Below, piece after piece: positions 17,247 to 25,484 of a DNA stretch of 64,000 nucleotides. Made by a program: the position numbers and the translations under genes. How positions within the stretch are numbered: position 1 is the first letter of the stretch; every line of letters begins with the position of its first letter. The stretch spans positions 91,546 to 155,545 of the forward strand of contig CAKTOF010000005.1 in the NCBI GenBank assembly GCA_934589675.1, given 5' to 3'. The notes beneath the pieces were generated by a model. It was not told where the DNA came from, searched no databases, and saw nothing but the letters and a program-made list of their open reading frames with translations. This DNA is from an uncultured Oscillospiraceae bacterium. Its GTDB lineage: Bacteria; Bacillota; Clostridia; Oscillospirales; Oscillospiraceae.

Positions 17247-18932
17247 TTACACGCGAATTTCGTTCAGCATCTCTTCGATCTGAACAGCGAAATCTTTCAG
17301 TGCGCCCGGCTCGAACGGGCTCTTCAGGCCGGCTTCGGCCAGAAGATCGGTAAAGACCTTCGAGCCGCCCTGCTTTGAAAGGTGCAGGTAGCGCGCAAAC
17401 GCGTCGTCATAATCCTTGCGCGAGGCAAGCAGGAACTGGAACGCAGCCGTCTGCGCGAGCACGTAGTCGATGTAGTAGAACGGGCTCTCGTAGATGTGCA
17501 TCTGATACTGCCAGCGCGTGCCCTCCTCGAGGTACGGGATCCCCTCGGTCGACAGCCACGGGCGGAACTTCGCCTCGAGGTCGTTCCACGCCTGCTTGCG
17601 CTCGGCCGGGGTCATGTCCGGATTCTCGTAGACGATGTGCTGGAACGCATCGACGATCGTGCCGTACGGGATGAACGAGAACGAGTCGAGCGCGTGCATA
17701 TAGCGGTACTGATCGGCCTTGTCGCCGAAGAATTTCGCCATGTGCGGCCATGTGAAGAACTCCATGGACATCGAGTGCGTCTCGGCCGTCTCCATGCCGC
17801 CGCAGCCGAGCTCGACGGAGTACGGATTGTCGAAGTTCAGGTAGGCGTTGAGCGCGTGACCGGCCTCGTGCGTGACGACGTCGACGTCGCCGGCCGTGCC
17901 GTTGAAGTTTGCGAGGATGAACGGCTGGCGGTAGGCAGCAAACTCCGTGCAGTAGCCGCCGCCCCACTTGTGCTTGCGGGCGTCGACGTCGAACGCGTCG
18001 TTTTCAAGCATCATGTCGATGAACGAAGCCGTCTCCGGGCTCATCTCGTGGTACATTTCCTTCGCTGCAGCGAAAATTCCGGCCTTGTCGCACGGCTTCG
18101 GATCGCCGCCGGGGATGATGACGTCATTATCATAGAGCTTATAGTCCGTCACGCCGAGGCGCTTGGCATTCTCGGTGCGCAGGCGGGCAATCACGGGGAC
18201 AATGTCCGTCAGGACGTTCTCGCGGAACGCTTCGACCATCTTCTGATCGTAGCACAGACGGCCCATGCGGGCGTAGCCGAGCTCGATGAAGTTCTTGTAG
18301 CCCATCTTCTTTGCCATGCGGTCGCGCACATGGACGAGGCGGTCGTAGATGTCGTCGAGCTGCGGCGCATAGGTCTTAAGCGTCCGGCCGAGGACCTCGT
18401 AGCACTCGCGGCGGGTCTCGCGGTCGTCCTCCTTGCCGTACTTCATGAGCATGGCGCGCGGCATTTTCTCGCCGCGGAACTCAAACTCCATGCCGGCCAT
18501 GAGCTGGCTGTACTCCGTGACGATCTTGTTCTCCTCGATCATGTCCTCGATGATCTCCGGGGACATGGCCTTCTGCTGCACCTCCCAGGAGCGGAAGAGC
18601 ACAGGGTTCAAGACCTTCTCAAGCTCCGGACGCAGCGGCGAGGCGAGCATGGCCTTGCTGTACGAGAGCATCAGGTTCTCCACACGCGGACTGATCTCGT
18701 CGTAGTAGTCCTTCTCCCCGCAGTAAAACGGGTCGTCGGTGTGGATCGTGTAGCGCATATAGGCAAGGGACGCAGCCGTGGAATAGCGCACCATCAGCGC
18801 CTTGCACGCCTCACGCGCCGAGAGCACGTCCTCCACCGTCGCGGCCGACTTCACCGCCTCGATGATGCGGCTTGCCTCCGACTCAAATTCTTCCACGCTC
18901 ACGCGCGCATAGGGCAGTTCACTGACTTTCAT
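17247..18932 (-). CDS. M3 family oligoendopeptidase (zinc metallopeptidase)
   Basis: Cytoplasmic zinc oligopeptidase, 561 residues, the normal size of clostridial M3 enzymes related to PepF. The zinc-binding motif HEAGH is at about 355-359 in DVVTHEAGHALNAYL. The third ligand Glu is in the downstream GGMETAETHSMSMEF segment. PFYYIDYVLAQTAAFQF near the C-terminus matches the conserved substrate-cleft region. It would finish degradation of peptides such as those imported by the neighbouring transporter; that link rests on proximity only. Start ATG 18932 with GTGAGG upstream. Confidence 0.93.
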   Translation of the reverse strand: MKVSELPYARVSVEEFESEASRIIEAVKSAATVEDVLSAREACKALMVRYSTAASLAYMRYTIHTDDPFYCGEKDYYDEISPRVENLMLSYSKAMLASPLRPELEKVLNPVLFRSWEVQQKAMSPEIIEDMIEENKIVTEYSQLMAGMEFEFRGEKMPRAMLMKYGKEDDRETRRECYEVLGRTLKTYAPQLDDIYDRLVHVRDRMAKKMGYKNFIELGYARMGRLCYDQKMVEAFRENVLTDIVPVIARLRTENAKRLGVTDYKLYDNDVIIPGGDPKPCDKAGIFAAAKEMYHEMSPETASFIDMMLENDAFDVDARKHKWGGGYCTEFAAYRQPFILANFNGTAGDVDVVTHEAGHALNAYLNFDNPYSVELGCGGMETAETHSMSMEFFTWPHMAKFFGDKADQYRYMHALDSFSFIPYGTIVDAFQHIVYENPDMTPAERKQAWNDLEAKFRPWLSTEGIPYLEEGTRWQYQMHIYESPFYYIDYVLAQTAAFQFLLASRKDYDDAFARYLHLSKQGGSKVFTDLLAEAGLKSPFEPGALKDFAVQIEEMLNEIRV

Positions 18933-18981
18933 CTGATGAAAACCTCACTTCCTGTGTAATTGCATATAGCAATGTATATTC

Positions 18982-19010
18982 ATTTTATAGGATATGTGTT
19001 TGTTTGTCAA
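18982..19010 (-). promoter_or_regulatory. Promoter of the M3 oligopeptidase gene
   Basis: Minus-strand TTGACA (19005-19010), 17-base spacer, TAAAAT (18982-18987), 50 bases before the start codon. Confidence 0.75.
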
Positions 19011-19163
19011 TCTTACATTGGCTGCGGAAGGACACAGCGGAGGATTCGCGCTGCACCCATAGGGGCGCATATCATCCGCCCACCGAATTTCCGACACAGT
19101 TCGTATTCCGCCGTAGGGCGGGATGACCCCATCCCGCCGCACGCTGTGCACCGCCGATTTTCC

Positions 19164-19297
19164 GGCGCGCACAAGCCTCCCCTGTGCAATGGGAAAATCA
19201 TTCCATTCAACCGACCTTCCGGCAAAGTCCAACCTTACAACCCCTCAGTCGCCTTCGGCGACAGCTCCCCTTGCACAGGGGAGCCTCGGCGCGTGCC
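19164..19297. repeat. MITE-like palindromic intergenic repeat, copy A
   Basis: The ends are inverted copies: GCCTCCCCTGTGCAA on the left and TTGCACAGGGGAGCC on the right. Inside lies a hairpin GTCGCC-TTC-GGCGAC. The right half matches the copy at 34562-34740 nearly base for base. The rest of the 602-base gene-free stretch 18933-19534 holds the M3 promoter, a GGCGGGATG-type hairpin at about 19112-19140, a hairpin at 19331-19366, and nothing else I can name. Confidence 0.6.
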
Positions 19298-19330
19298 GCA
19301 ATCGGCGCAAATAAAAAACTCCCCGCAATA

Positions 19331-19366
19331 CAAAATGGCAGCCCCGGATCCGGGACTGCCATTTTG
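19331..19366 (-). terminator. Long hairpin downstream of ftsK, possible terminator
   Basis: A 17-bp near-perfect stem (CAAAATGGCAG...CTGCCATTTTG) lies 170 bases past the ftsK stop. On the minus strand TTTTGTATTG follows directly, with a T-run further on. It is the only terminator-like structure after ftsK, but it is distant. Confidence 0.4.
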
Positions 19367-19534
19367 CTTGTAAGGAGAAAGAGAGGGTATGTCTGCGAAA
19401 TCCGGGTTTCCGTCGGCACATCCGCGGCAGCCTGCCGCGGCATCGGTCTCCCTGATTTCTGATTTTATTGTACCGGGCGATTATGAACAAATCATGAATC
19501 GCCTGAAAATGATTTTTGAACGAACTATGAACGC

Positions 19535-22165
19535 CTATGGGATCTCCTCTTCCACCGGCGGATTCGGATCCTCCGCAGGGGCGAGGCCCTGCATCTGCGC
19601 CCACTGCTCCTTCGTGATGAGCAGCTGGCGCGGCTTCGAGCCCTCAAACGGGCCGACGATGCCCTTTTCCTCCATCTCATCGACGATGCGCGCCGCGCGG
19701 GCGTAGCCGAGCTTCAGGCGGCGCTGGAGCATGGAAACGGACGCCTGCCCTGTCTCCAGAATGACCTCGACAGCGGCCGGAAGCAGCTCGTCGCCGTAGC
19801 CGCTGTCCATCTCCACGTCGGATTCGCCGGCCGATTTTGTGCCGGTCTGGCTGGCGGATTTTTCGATCTGCGCCATGACCTCGTCAGAGTACTGCGCGGC
19901 CGTGTTGGCCTTGATGGCATCCACAACGGCCTGGACCTCGTTGTCGGTGATGAAGCAGCCCTGCACGCGCTGCGGCTTGCCCTGGCCGAGCGGGGCGTAG
20001 AGCATGTCGCCCTTGCCGACGAGCTTTTCCGCGCCCGCCGTGTCGAGGATGATGCGCGACTCCATCGCCGAGGCGACCGCAAAGGCGATGCGCGAGGGAA
20101 TGTTGGCCTTCATGAGGCCCGTGATGACGTCCGCGGACGGGCGCTGCGTCGCGATGACGAGGTGCATGCCGCTCGCGCGGCCCATCTGGGCGACGCGGCA
20201 GATGGACTCTTCGACCTCTTTTGCCGCGACGAGCATGAGGTCGGCCAGCTCGTCGATGACGACGACGACCTTCGCCATCGGCTCAAGATCGTCCCGCGCA
20301 CGCGCGAGGGCGTTGTAGGAGTCAAGATCACGCACGCCGGCGTCGGCCATCATGCGGTAGCGCCGCATCATTTCCGTCACGGCCCACTGCAGTGCGCCCG
20401 CCGCCTTTTTCGGGTCGGTCACGACCGGGATGAGCAGGTGCGGGATGCCGTTATAAACGCCGAGCTCGACCATTTTCGGGTCGACCATGATGAGCTTGAC
20501 CTCATCCGGCTGCGCCTTGTAAAGAAGCGAGATGATCAGGCTGTTCATGCACACGGACTTGCCCGAGCCGGTCGTGCCGGCGATGAGCAGATGCGGCAGC
20601 TTTGCGATGTCGCCGATGATGCGGCTGCCGCCGATGTCCTTGCCGATGGCAAACGCGACCTTGGACTTGTGGTTCTTGAATTCCGGCGAATCGAGCACCT
20701 CGCGCAGGTACACGGTGCTCACCTGCCGGTTCGGCACCTCGATGCCGACGATGGAGATCTTGTCCGGGATGGCCGAGATGCGCACGCCCGACGCGCCGAG
20801 CGCAAGGGCGATGTCGTCGGCCAGATTCGTGACCTTGGACAGCTTCACGCCGCGGTCGAGCTCAAGCTCATAGCGCGTGACGGACGGCCCGCGCGTGACA
20901 TTGATGATGTGCGCGTCGATGCCGAAGCTCGTGAGCGTCGCATCGAGGCGCTCTTTGTTCATGCGCATCTCGTCCGTCGCATCGACCGTGCCTGCCGTGG
21001 CGGACGCCAGCAGGTCATACGACGGGAAATGGTACACGTCCGGCGCGGCCATCTGCGCAAGCTCGATGTGCTCGGTGATCTCCGCGGCCGCGGCGCTTGC
21101 CTCCTCGCGCGTGACCTGCTCGGGCTTGTCCTCGCGCGGAGGCAGGATCAGCTCGGGCATGACGACGGGGATGTGCTCCGGCTCCGGGGCGGGCGCCGGA
21201 GCCGGTATGGGCGCGGGTTCCGGCGCGGCGGCCGGCTGCGGGGCGGATTTTGGCGCGGCAGGCTCGGCCGGAGCAGGCTCCGGCTCGGTTTTCGGATTCT
21301 TCTTCTGCGCCATGCGGCTCTCTAAAAACTCATCCGGTGAGATGGGCGTCGCGCGCTGCGGCTGCTGTTTCGGCTCCGCAGGCGGCAGCGGCGGGTCGTC
21401 GACCGGCAGGTCGAACTCCGCGGCGCGGCGGCGCTCGACGCGCTCGATGTGGCGATAGGCCATTTTATTGACGAGCGCTGTGGCCGTATCGACCTCAGGC
21501 TCCGGCTCGCTCTCCTCCTCCGGCTCAGGGCGCGGACGGTTCTCAATGGCGCGGATGAGGCTGACGACCGTCATGTTCATGGCCATAATGAGCAGCACAA
21601 GCGCAAGCAGAATGAGCACAATGGCCGCGCCGACGCGCGAGAGCATCGCGATGAGCACCTCGGCCCAGAACCCGGCGATCAGACCGCCGCATGTCAGCTC
21701 CCGCCCGCCGCGGTAGAGCGCGCCGAGCATGGAAAAGCCCCACTGAAAGTCTGTGCCGCACGCAAACACATGCACAAGCGCACTGATGACGAGCACAAGC
21801 CCGAATGCAGAGAGCACGCGCATCCGAACGGGCTTGCCGCCGTGGAGCAGCAGCACGACAAAATTGAGCACGAGCGCAAAGGGAAGCAGATAAAATCCGT
21901 ACCCCACCAGCCCGCGCGCAAAGCGGCACACCCCGCGCACGAGCCACGCGTCGATGCCGAACAGGCCGAACACCGTCAAAATGGCAAGCACAAGGCAGAT
22001 GACCGCGCCGACCTCGCGGTGCACGGGGCGCACGTAAGGGATCGGGTGCGGCTTTTTCGCCGTCTGCGCGCGGCTTTCCGACGCGCGGCCGGATGAAGCG
22101 CCCCCCGTCTTTTTCTTCGCGCCGGTCTGCCCGGAGCGGCTGGATTTTGTCGTCTTCTGCGCCAT
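19535..22165 (-). CDS. ftsK: DNA translocase FtsK/SpoIIIE
   Basis: Membrane-anchored DNA pump that clears chromosome from the division septum or moves it into the forespore. 876 residues. A basic N-tail, then four transmembrane helices (about 50-195), a Pro/Glu/Ala-rich linker (about 215-365), and the motor. The motor has Walker A AGTTGSGKS, Walker B KVVVVIDELADLM and ATQRPSADVITG. A C-terminal winged-helix gamma domain (YARAARIVDEMEEKGIVGP) would read KOPS/SRS sites. Start ATG 22165 follows GGGAAAG, 37 bases after uppP. FtsK and SpoIIIE cannot be separated by sequence alone here. Confidence 0.95.
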   Translation of the reverse strand: MAQKTTKSSRSGQTGAKKKTGGASSGRASESRAQTAKKPHPIPYVRPVHREVGAVICLVLAILTVFGLFGIDAWLVRGVCRFARGLVGYGFYLLPFALVLNFVVLLLHGGKPVRMRVLSAFGLVLVISALVHVFACGTDFQWGFSMLGALYRGGRELTCGGLIAGFWAEVLIAMLSRVGAAIVLILLALVLLIMAMNMTVVSLIRAIENRPRPEPEEESEPEPEVDTATALVNKMAYRHIERVERRRAAEFDLPVDDPPLPPAEPKQQPQRATPISPDEFLESRMAQKKNPKTEPEPAPAEPAAPKSAPQPAAAPEPAPIPAPAPAPEPEHIPVVMPELILPPREDKPEQVTREEASAAAAEITEHIELAQMAAPDVYHFPSYDLLASATAGTVDATDEMRMNKERLDATLTSFGIDAHIINVTRGPSVTRYELELDRGVKLSKVTNLADDIALALGASGVRISAIPDKISIVGIEVPNRQVSTVYLREVLDSPEFKNHKSKVAFAIGKDIGGSRIIGDIAKLPHLLIAGTTGSGKSVCMNSLIISLLYKAQPDEVKLIMVDPKMVELGVYNGIPHLLIPVVTDPKKAAGALQWAVTEMMRRYRMMADAGVRDLDSYNALARARDDLEPMAKVVVVIDELADLMLVAAKEVEESICRVAQMGRASGMHLVIATQRPSADVITGLMKANIPSRIAFAVASAMESRIILDTAGAEKLVGKGDMLYAPLGQGKPQRVQGCFITDNEVQAVVDAIKANTAAQYSDEVMAQIEKSASQTGTKSAGESDVEMDSGYGDELLPAAVEVILETGQASVSMLQRRLKLGYARAARIVDEMEEKGIVGPFEGSKPRQLLITKEQWAQMQGLAPAEDPNPPVEEEIP

Positions 22166-22202
22166 TGCTCTTTCCCCTATGTAAAAAAGTTGAATTCAGT
22201 TC

Positions 22203-23036
22203 TTACGCCACGAGCGACAGGATGAGCGTCACAAGGCCCGCGCCCCAGCAGTAGTAGGCAAAGCCGCCGAAGCTCTTGCGCTCGGCGATGAATTTCAGCA
22301 GGCGGATGGACGCGTACCCGCTCACCGCAGCCACGAGCACGCCGACGAGATACACCGGCGCGAGGCTCCAGTCGATGCCGCCCTTTGCCGCGTCGGCCAG
22401 ACTCAGGATGTTCGCGCCGAGCACAGCCGGGATGCTCATCAGGAACGAGAACCGGACGGCAAACTGGCGGTCGAGCCCGCGCGCAAGCCCCGCGGAGATC
22501 GTTGTCCCCGAGCGCGACAGCCCCGGCACGACCGCGATGGCCTGACCAAAGCCGATGCACACGGCGTCGAGCAGCGTGATGTTGCGCTCAGTCTTTCCGC
22601 CGTGACCCATCCGGTCGGAGAGAAACAGCAGCAATCCCGTCACAACGAGCGCGCCTGCGATAAAAAATGTGTTGGAATAGAGCCCCTCGATCTTGTCCTT
22701 GACCGGGAGCACCAGAAAGAGCGGCAGCGTCGCCACGACGAGCATTAAGATCATGCGGCGGCTGGGATAGTCCGGCCGCTTGCCCTCCGGCGTCTTTTTC
22801 AGGCGGACCATCTCAAAAAACTCGGTGAGCAGCGCGCCGATCTCATGCCGGTACGCCACAAATACGGCCACAAGCGTGCCGAGGTGGAGCAGCACGTCAA
22901 AGAACAGATTCGTCTCTTCCGCGTTCACAAGGCCGAAAAACCGCTGAAATATCGCAAGGTGGCCGGAGCTCGAGATCGGCAGAAACTCCGCCACGCCCTG
23001 CACGATGCCCAGGATGATGGCCGAAAGATAGCTCAT
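22203..23036 (-). CDS. uppP: Undecaprenyl-diphosphatase UppP (BacA)
   Basis: Integral membrane phosphatase that recycles undecaprenyl pyrophosphate to the lipid carrier of wall synthesis; its overexpression is known to give bacitracin resistance. 277 residues with about eight helices. Both signature motifs are present: QGVAEFLPISSSGHL near the N-terminus and PGLSRSGTTISAGL in the middle. ATG at 23034-23036 is preferred because GGAGG is 7 bases upstream; the in-frame TTG at 23042 is only one base from that site. Lies between tepA and ftsK on one strand. Confidence 0.95.
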   Translation of the reverse strand: MSYLSAIILGIVQGVAEFLPISSSGHLAIFQRFFGLVNAEETNLFFDVLLHLGTLVAVFVAYRHEIGALLTEFFEMVRLKKTPEGKRPDYPSRRMILMLVVATLPLFLVLPVKDKIEGLYSNTFFIAGALVVTGLLLFLSDRMGHGGKTERNITLLDAVCIGFGQAIAVVPGLSRSGTTISAGLARGLDRQFAVRFSFLMSIPAVLGANILSLADAAKGGIDWSLAPVYLVGVLVAAVSGYASIRLLKFIAERKSFGGFAYYCWGAGLVTLILSLVA

Positions 23037-23110
23037 AATCAATCCTCCAAACAGAAATACACTTTAGTATAGCACGTCCGGCGAGAAAATTCCAGCGGTT
23101 TACATAAAAA

Positions 23111-23827
23111 TCACACGTGCTGCTTTTTCTTTTTCAGCTCGCGGCGGCGGCGCGTGTCCATAAGCCGGTGGAGGCAGTCGAGCGCGTCGCCGAGGCTGCC
23201 CAGCCGGTCGATGAGGCCGCATTTTACCGCCTCGGCGCCGTAGATGACCGTTCCCACGTCCGTCGCCATCTCGTCGGTCGCCATCATGAACTTCAAAAAC
23301 TGCTCGCGCGGGATGCGCGAATTGTCCGTGACAAAGCTGACGATCTGCTCCTGAATGCGCGCGAAATAGCGAAATGTCTGCGGGACGCCGACGACGACGC
23401 CCGTCATGCGTACGGGGTGGATCGTCATGCTGGCCGTCGGCGCGATAAAGCTGCGCTTTGCCGACACGGCCAGCGGCACGCCGATGGAGTGTCCGCCGCC
23501 GAGCACGAGCGAGACCGTCGGCTTTTTCATGCCCGCGATGAGCTCGGCGATGGCAAGCCCTGCCTCGATGTCGCCGCCGACGGTGTTGAGCAGCAGCAAA
23601 AGGCCGTCAATCTCATCGCTCTCCTCCACGCTGGCAAGCAGCGGCAGGACGTGCTCGTATTTTGTTGTTTTCACGTTCGGCCCCAGCGTCTGATGCCCCT
23701 CGATCTGGCCGATGATCGACAGCGTGTGGATCGTGCCGAAGCGCGTTTTCGTCGTAGCCGTGCCAAGCTCTATGAGCTGCTCGCGCTCCTGCTCCACGGC
23801 GTCGGGGTCAAATTCAAATTCCGCCAT
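23111..23827 (-). CDS. tepA: ClpP-fold serine protease, TepA/YmfB family
   Basis: 238 residues, related to B. subtilis TepA, a cytoplasmic ClpP-like protease without an ATPase partner. Visible features: LLLNTVGGDIEAGLAIAELI (oxyanion strand), the nucleophile region GGGHSIGVPLA, and the catalytic-His region TASMTIHPVRMTG. A basic tail RRRRELKKKKQ ends it. In Bacillus the family gene lies next to spoIIIE, and here it precedes uppP and ftsK, so the neighbourhood is conserved. Start ATG 23827 with GGGAAAGGG upstream. Confidence 0.9.
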   Translation of the reverse strand: MAEFEFDPDAVEQEREQLIELGTATTKTRFGTIHTLSIIGQIEGHQTLGPNVKTTKYEHVLPLLASVEESDEIDGLLLLLNTVGGDIEAGLAIAELIAGMKKPTVSLVLGGGHSIGVPLAVSAKRSFIAPTASMTIHPVRMTGVVVGVPQTFRYFARIQEQIVSFVTDNSRIPREQFLKFMMATDEMATDVGTVIYGAEAVKCGLIDRLGSLGDALDCLHRLMDTRRRRELKKKKQHV

Positions 23828-23882
23828 ATGCCCATTCCCTTTCCGGTCAGTTCCGGTTTAGTATGGGCAGAGAACGCAAAAA

Positions 23883-24329
23883 TCATGTGCGCGCGCCGCG
23901 CCGGACAAGCCAAAGCTGCCCGCCGCGCTCCATGGTCGTAAGCTCCGGTAGGTAGCACAGCCACCGCCCCGCCGTATTTTCATGAAACAAAAAAGCCGTC
24001 TGGCTGCCGCGGCGCAGGCCGTCCGTCACCTGAAGGCCGCACACGCGTCCGGAATACGCCTGCCAGCCGTCTGCCTCTTTCAGCTCGCCGTGCGAAAAGC
24101 TGCGCGGGCAGCGCTTGGCCGGGATGCTGCGGCGCAGCGTGCGCACGCCGCAGTCCGGCGCAGGGATCCCGAGATCCAGCCGCTGCGCGCCGCCAAGTGC
24201 AATTAGGCGCAGCAGCCCCGCCCCATCCGGCACCGTCACGCACGCAAAAAAGCGCACATACAGCCCGTCGGTCTCCATTTCCAGCGTCCCGCAAGGCACG
24301 CCCTCATAATAGACAGGTACGCGCTCCAT
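23883..24329 (-). CDS. Hypothetical 148-residue protein upstream of tepA
   Basis: Not recognised. No signal peptide or membrane helix; beta-rich with four cysteines and a C-terminal WLCYLPELTTMERGGQLWLVRR segment. ATG 24327-24329 is preferred over the in-frame ATG at 24344, because the latter lies inside the stem of the preceding gene's terminator and has no ribosome site. GGGGTG from that stem's 3' arm could serve as the site for the chosen start. This means the gene is expressed from read-through or from a promoter I cannot see. Confidence 0.65.
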   Translation of the reverse strand: MERVPVYYEGVPCGTLEMETDGLYVRFFACVTVPDGAGLLRLIALGGAQRLDLGIPAPDCGVRTLRRSIPAKRCPRSFSHGELKEADGWQAYSGRVCGLQVTDGLRRGSQTAFLFHENTAGRWLCYLPELTTMERGGQLWLVRRGART

Positions 24330-24365
24330 AAAAACACCCCGCATACTCTTAAGTATACGGGGTGT
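24329..24365 (-). terminator. Terminator of the secreted-protein gene at 24375
   Basis: Minus strand: ACACCCCG...CGGGGTGT with an inner ATAC/GTAT stem, followed by TTTTTAT. It overlaps the beginning of the next gene. Confidence 0.8.
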
Positions 24366-24374
24366 CCGGTGCGT

Positions 24375-24890
24375 TTAACCAGGAATTTTCACAAGCAGCT
24401 TCGACTCTGCCGACGCCGTCACCGTGCCCGTTCCGGTCGCGATGTACAGGTGGTATGCGCTCAGTGCGCCGCCGGAGGCGACGGACGCGCCGGCCGTTGT
24501 GTCCGTCAGCGCGGCGGCCGCCGTCGCCTTGCCGGACAGAAGCAGCAGCTCCGCGCCGGGCGTGACGTCAAGCGTCTGCCCTGCCGCGAGCGTGAGCGAG
24601 ACATAGTCGCCCGCCTGCGCGCCCGTCTGCGCCGGCGCCTGCGCAAGATTCGCCTCGAACGAGCGCACGCGCGCCGCAAGCGCGTCATCAAGCGAGGTGC
24701 GTGCCGCGCTGATCTGCGCGTTCACCGACGCGGTCACGCTCGGCGTGAATGTGTTTTCGAGGTAGCTGACCGTCACGAGCGGGTCGGACGACGTACCGGC
24801 GCCGGCTGCATAAGCCGCGGCGCCGACAAGCGCCGTCAGCGCCAGCGCCAGCGCGCCGAGCTTGCAGATAAGCTTTCTTCCGGACTGCAT
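24375..24890 (-). CDS. Secreted hypothetical protein with signal peptide
   Basis: 171 residues from ATG 24888-24890, which has AAAGGAG 6 bases upstream. An in-frame ATG 60 bases earlier lacks a site and falls in a terminator hairpin. The signal peptide runs about 1-29 (KLICKLGALALALTALVGAAAYA). After it come DPLVTVSYLENTFTPSV, an Ala-rich helical stretch and a C-terminal beta part with LTLAAGQTLDVTPGAELLLLSGKA, which looks like a small beta-sandwich. Family not recognised. Sits alone between two terminators; no promoter stands out. Confidence 0.7.
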   Translation of the reverse strand: MQSGRKLICKLGALALALTALVGAAAYAAGAGTSSDPLVTVSYLENTFTPSVTASVNAQISAARTSLDDALAARVRSFEANLAQAPAQTGAQAGDYVSLTLAAGQTLDVTPGAELLLLSGKATAAAALTDTTAGASVASGGALSAYHLYIATGTGTVTASAESKLLVKIPG

Positions 24891-24931
24891 GGGATGCTCC
24901 TTTCCACGCGGGAGTGCGCCCGCGAAACAGA

Positions 24932-24968
24932 CAAAATGATCGCACGGCAAGGTGCCGTGCGATCATTA
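24932..24968 (-). terminator. Terminator of the nnrDE-alr-mazF operon
   Basis: A 13-bp stem (ATGATCGCACGGC with its complement) lies 13 bases past the mazF stop and is followed on the minus strand by TTTTGT. Confidence 0.75.
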
Positions 24969-24981
24969 TACCCCATCCGGC

Positions 24982-25335
24982 TCAATCATGCAAGCCAAAG
25001 CTGACTGCAATGGCCGAGTCGATCTGATCCATGGTCGTCTCGTCCAGCCTGCCCATATGCTCGCGCAGGCGGCGCTTGTCGATGGTTCGGATCTGCTCGA
25101 GCAGCACGACCGAGTCCTTGCTCAGCCCGACGGCCGGGCCCTTTAATGTAATGTGGGTCGGCAGCCGTGCCTTGCCGGTCTGACTGGTGATGGCTGCGGC
25201 GATGACCGTCGGCGAGTGGCGGTTTCCGACATCGTTCTGAACGATGAGGACCGGCCGCGTCCCGCCCTGCTCGCTGCCGACGACCGGGCTGAGGTCGGCA
25301 TAGAAAATATCGCCGCGTTTGACACTGTTGTCCAT
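24982..25335 (-). CDS. mazF: MazF/PemK-type mRNA endoribonuclease (EndoA-like), no antitoxin gene visible
   Basis: 117 residues, closely matching the B. subtilis EndoA pattern: VKRGDIFYADLSPVVGSEQGG, RPVLIVQND, then SPTVIAAAITSQ and the helix KRRLREHMGRLDE. The conserved Arg and Thr of the RNA cleavage site (GGTRPVL; ITSQ) are present. In Bacillus the order is alr, antitoxin ndoAI, toxin ndoA. Here only 149 bases separate alr and mazF and no antitoxin-sized frame fits. GGAG lies 13 bases before the ATG, a loose site. It ends the operon. Confidence 0.92.
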   Translation of the reverse strand: MDNSVKRGDIFYADLSPVVGSEQGGTRPVLIVQNDVGNRHSPTVIAAAITSQTGKARLPTHITLKGPAVGLSKDSVVLLEQIRTIDKRRLREHMGRLDETTMDQIDSAIAVSFGLHD

Positions 25336-25484
25336 TGCTCACACTCCGCGAAGAAAGGATTGCCGCCGCTGCACGCCCCGGGAGGAGTATGTAGCGGGAC
25401 TGATCATATTCTCCCACGCGGCCGCCCCGATTATACAGCGGAGCCGGAAGCTCTCACCCCATACTATGCGCGAAGATACAAGCC

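Noticed and set aside
24986..25417. An overlapping frame beginning upstream of mazF that might be taken for the missing antitoxin
   Set aside because: It overlaps most of mazF in another frame, lacks an antitoxin-like pattern and has no ribosome site.
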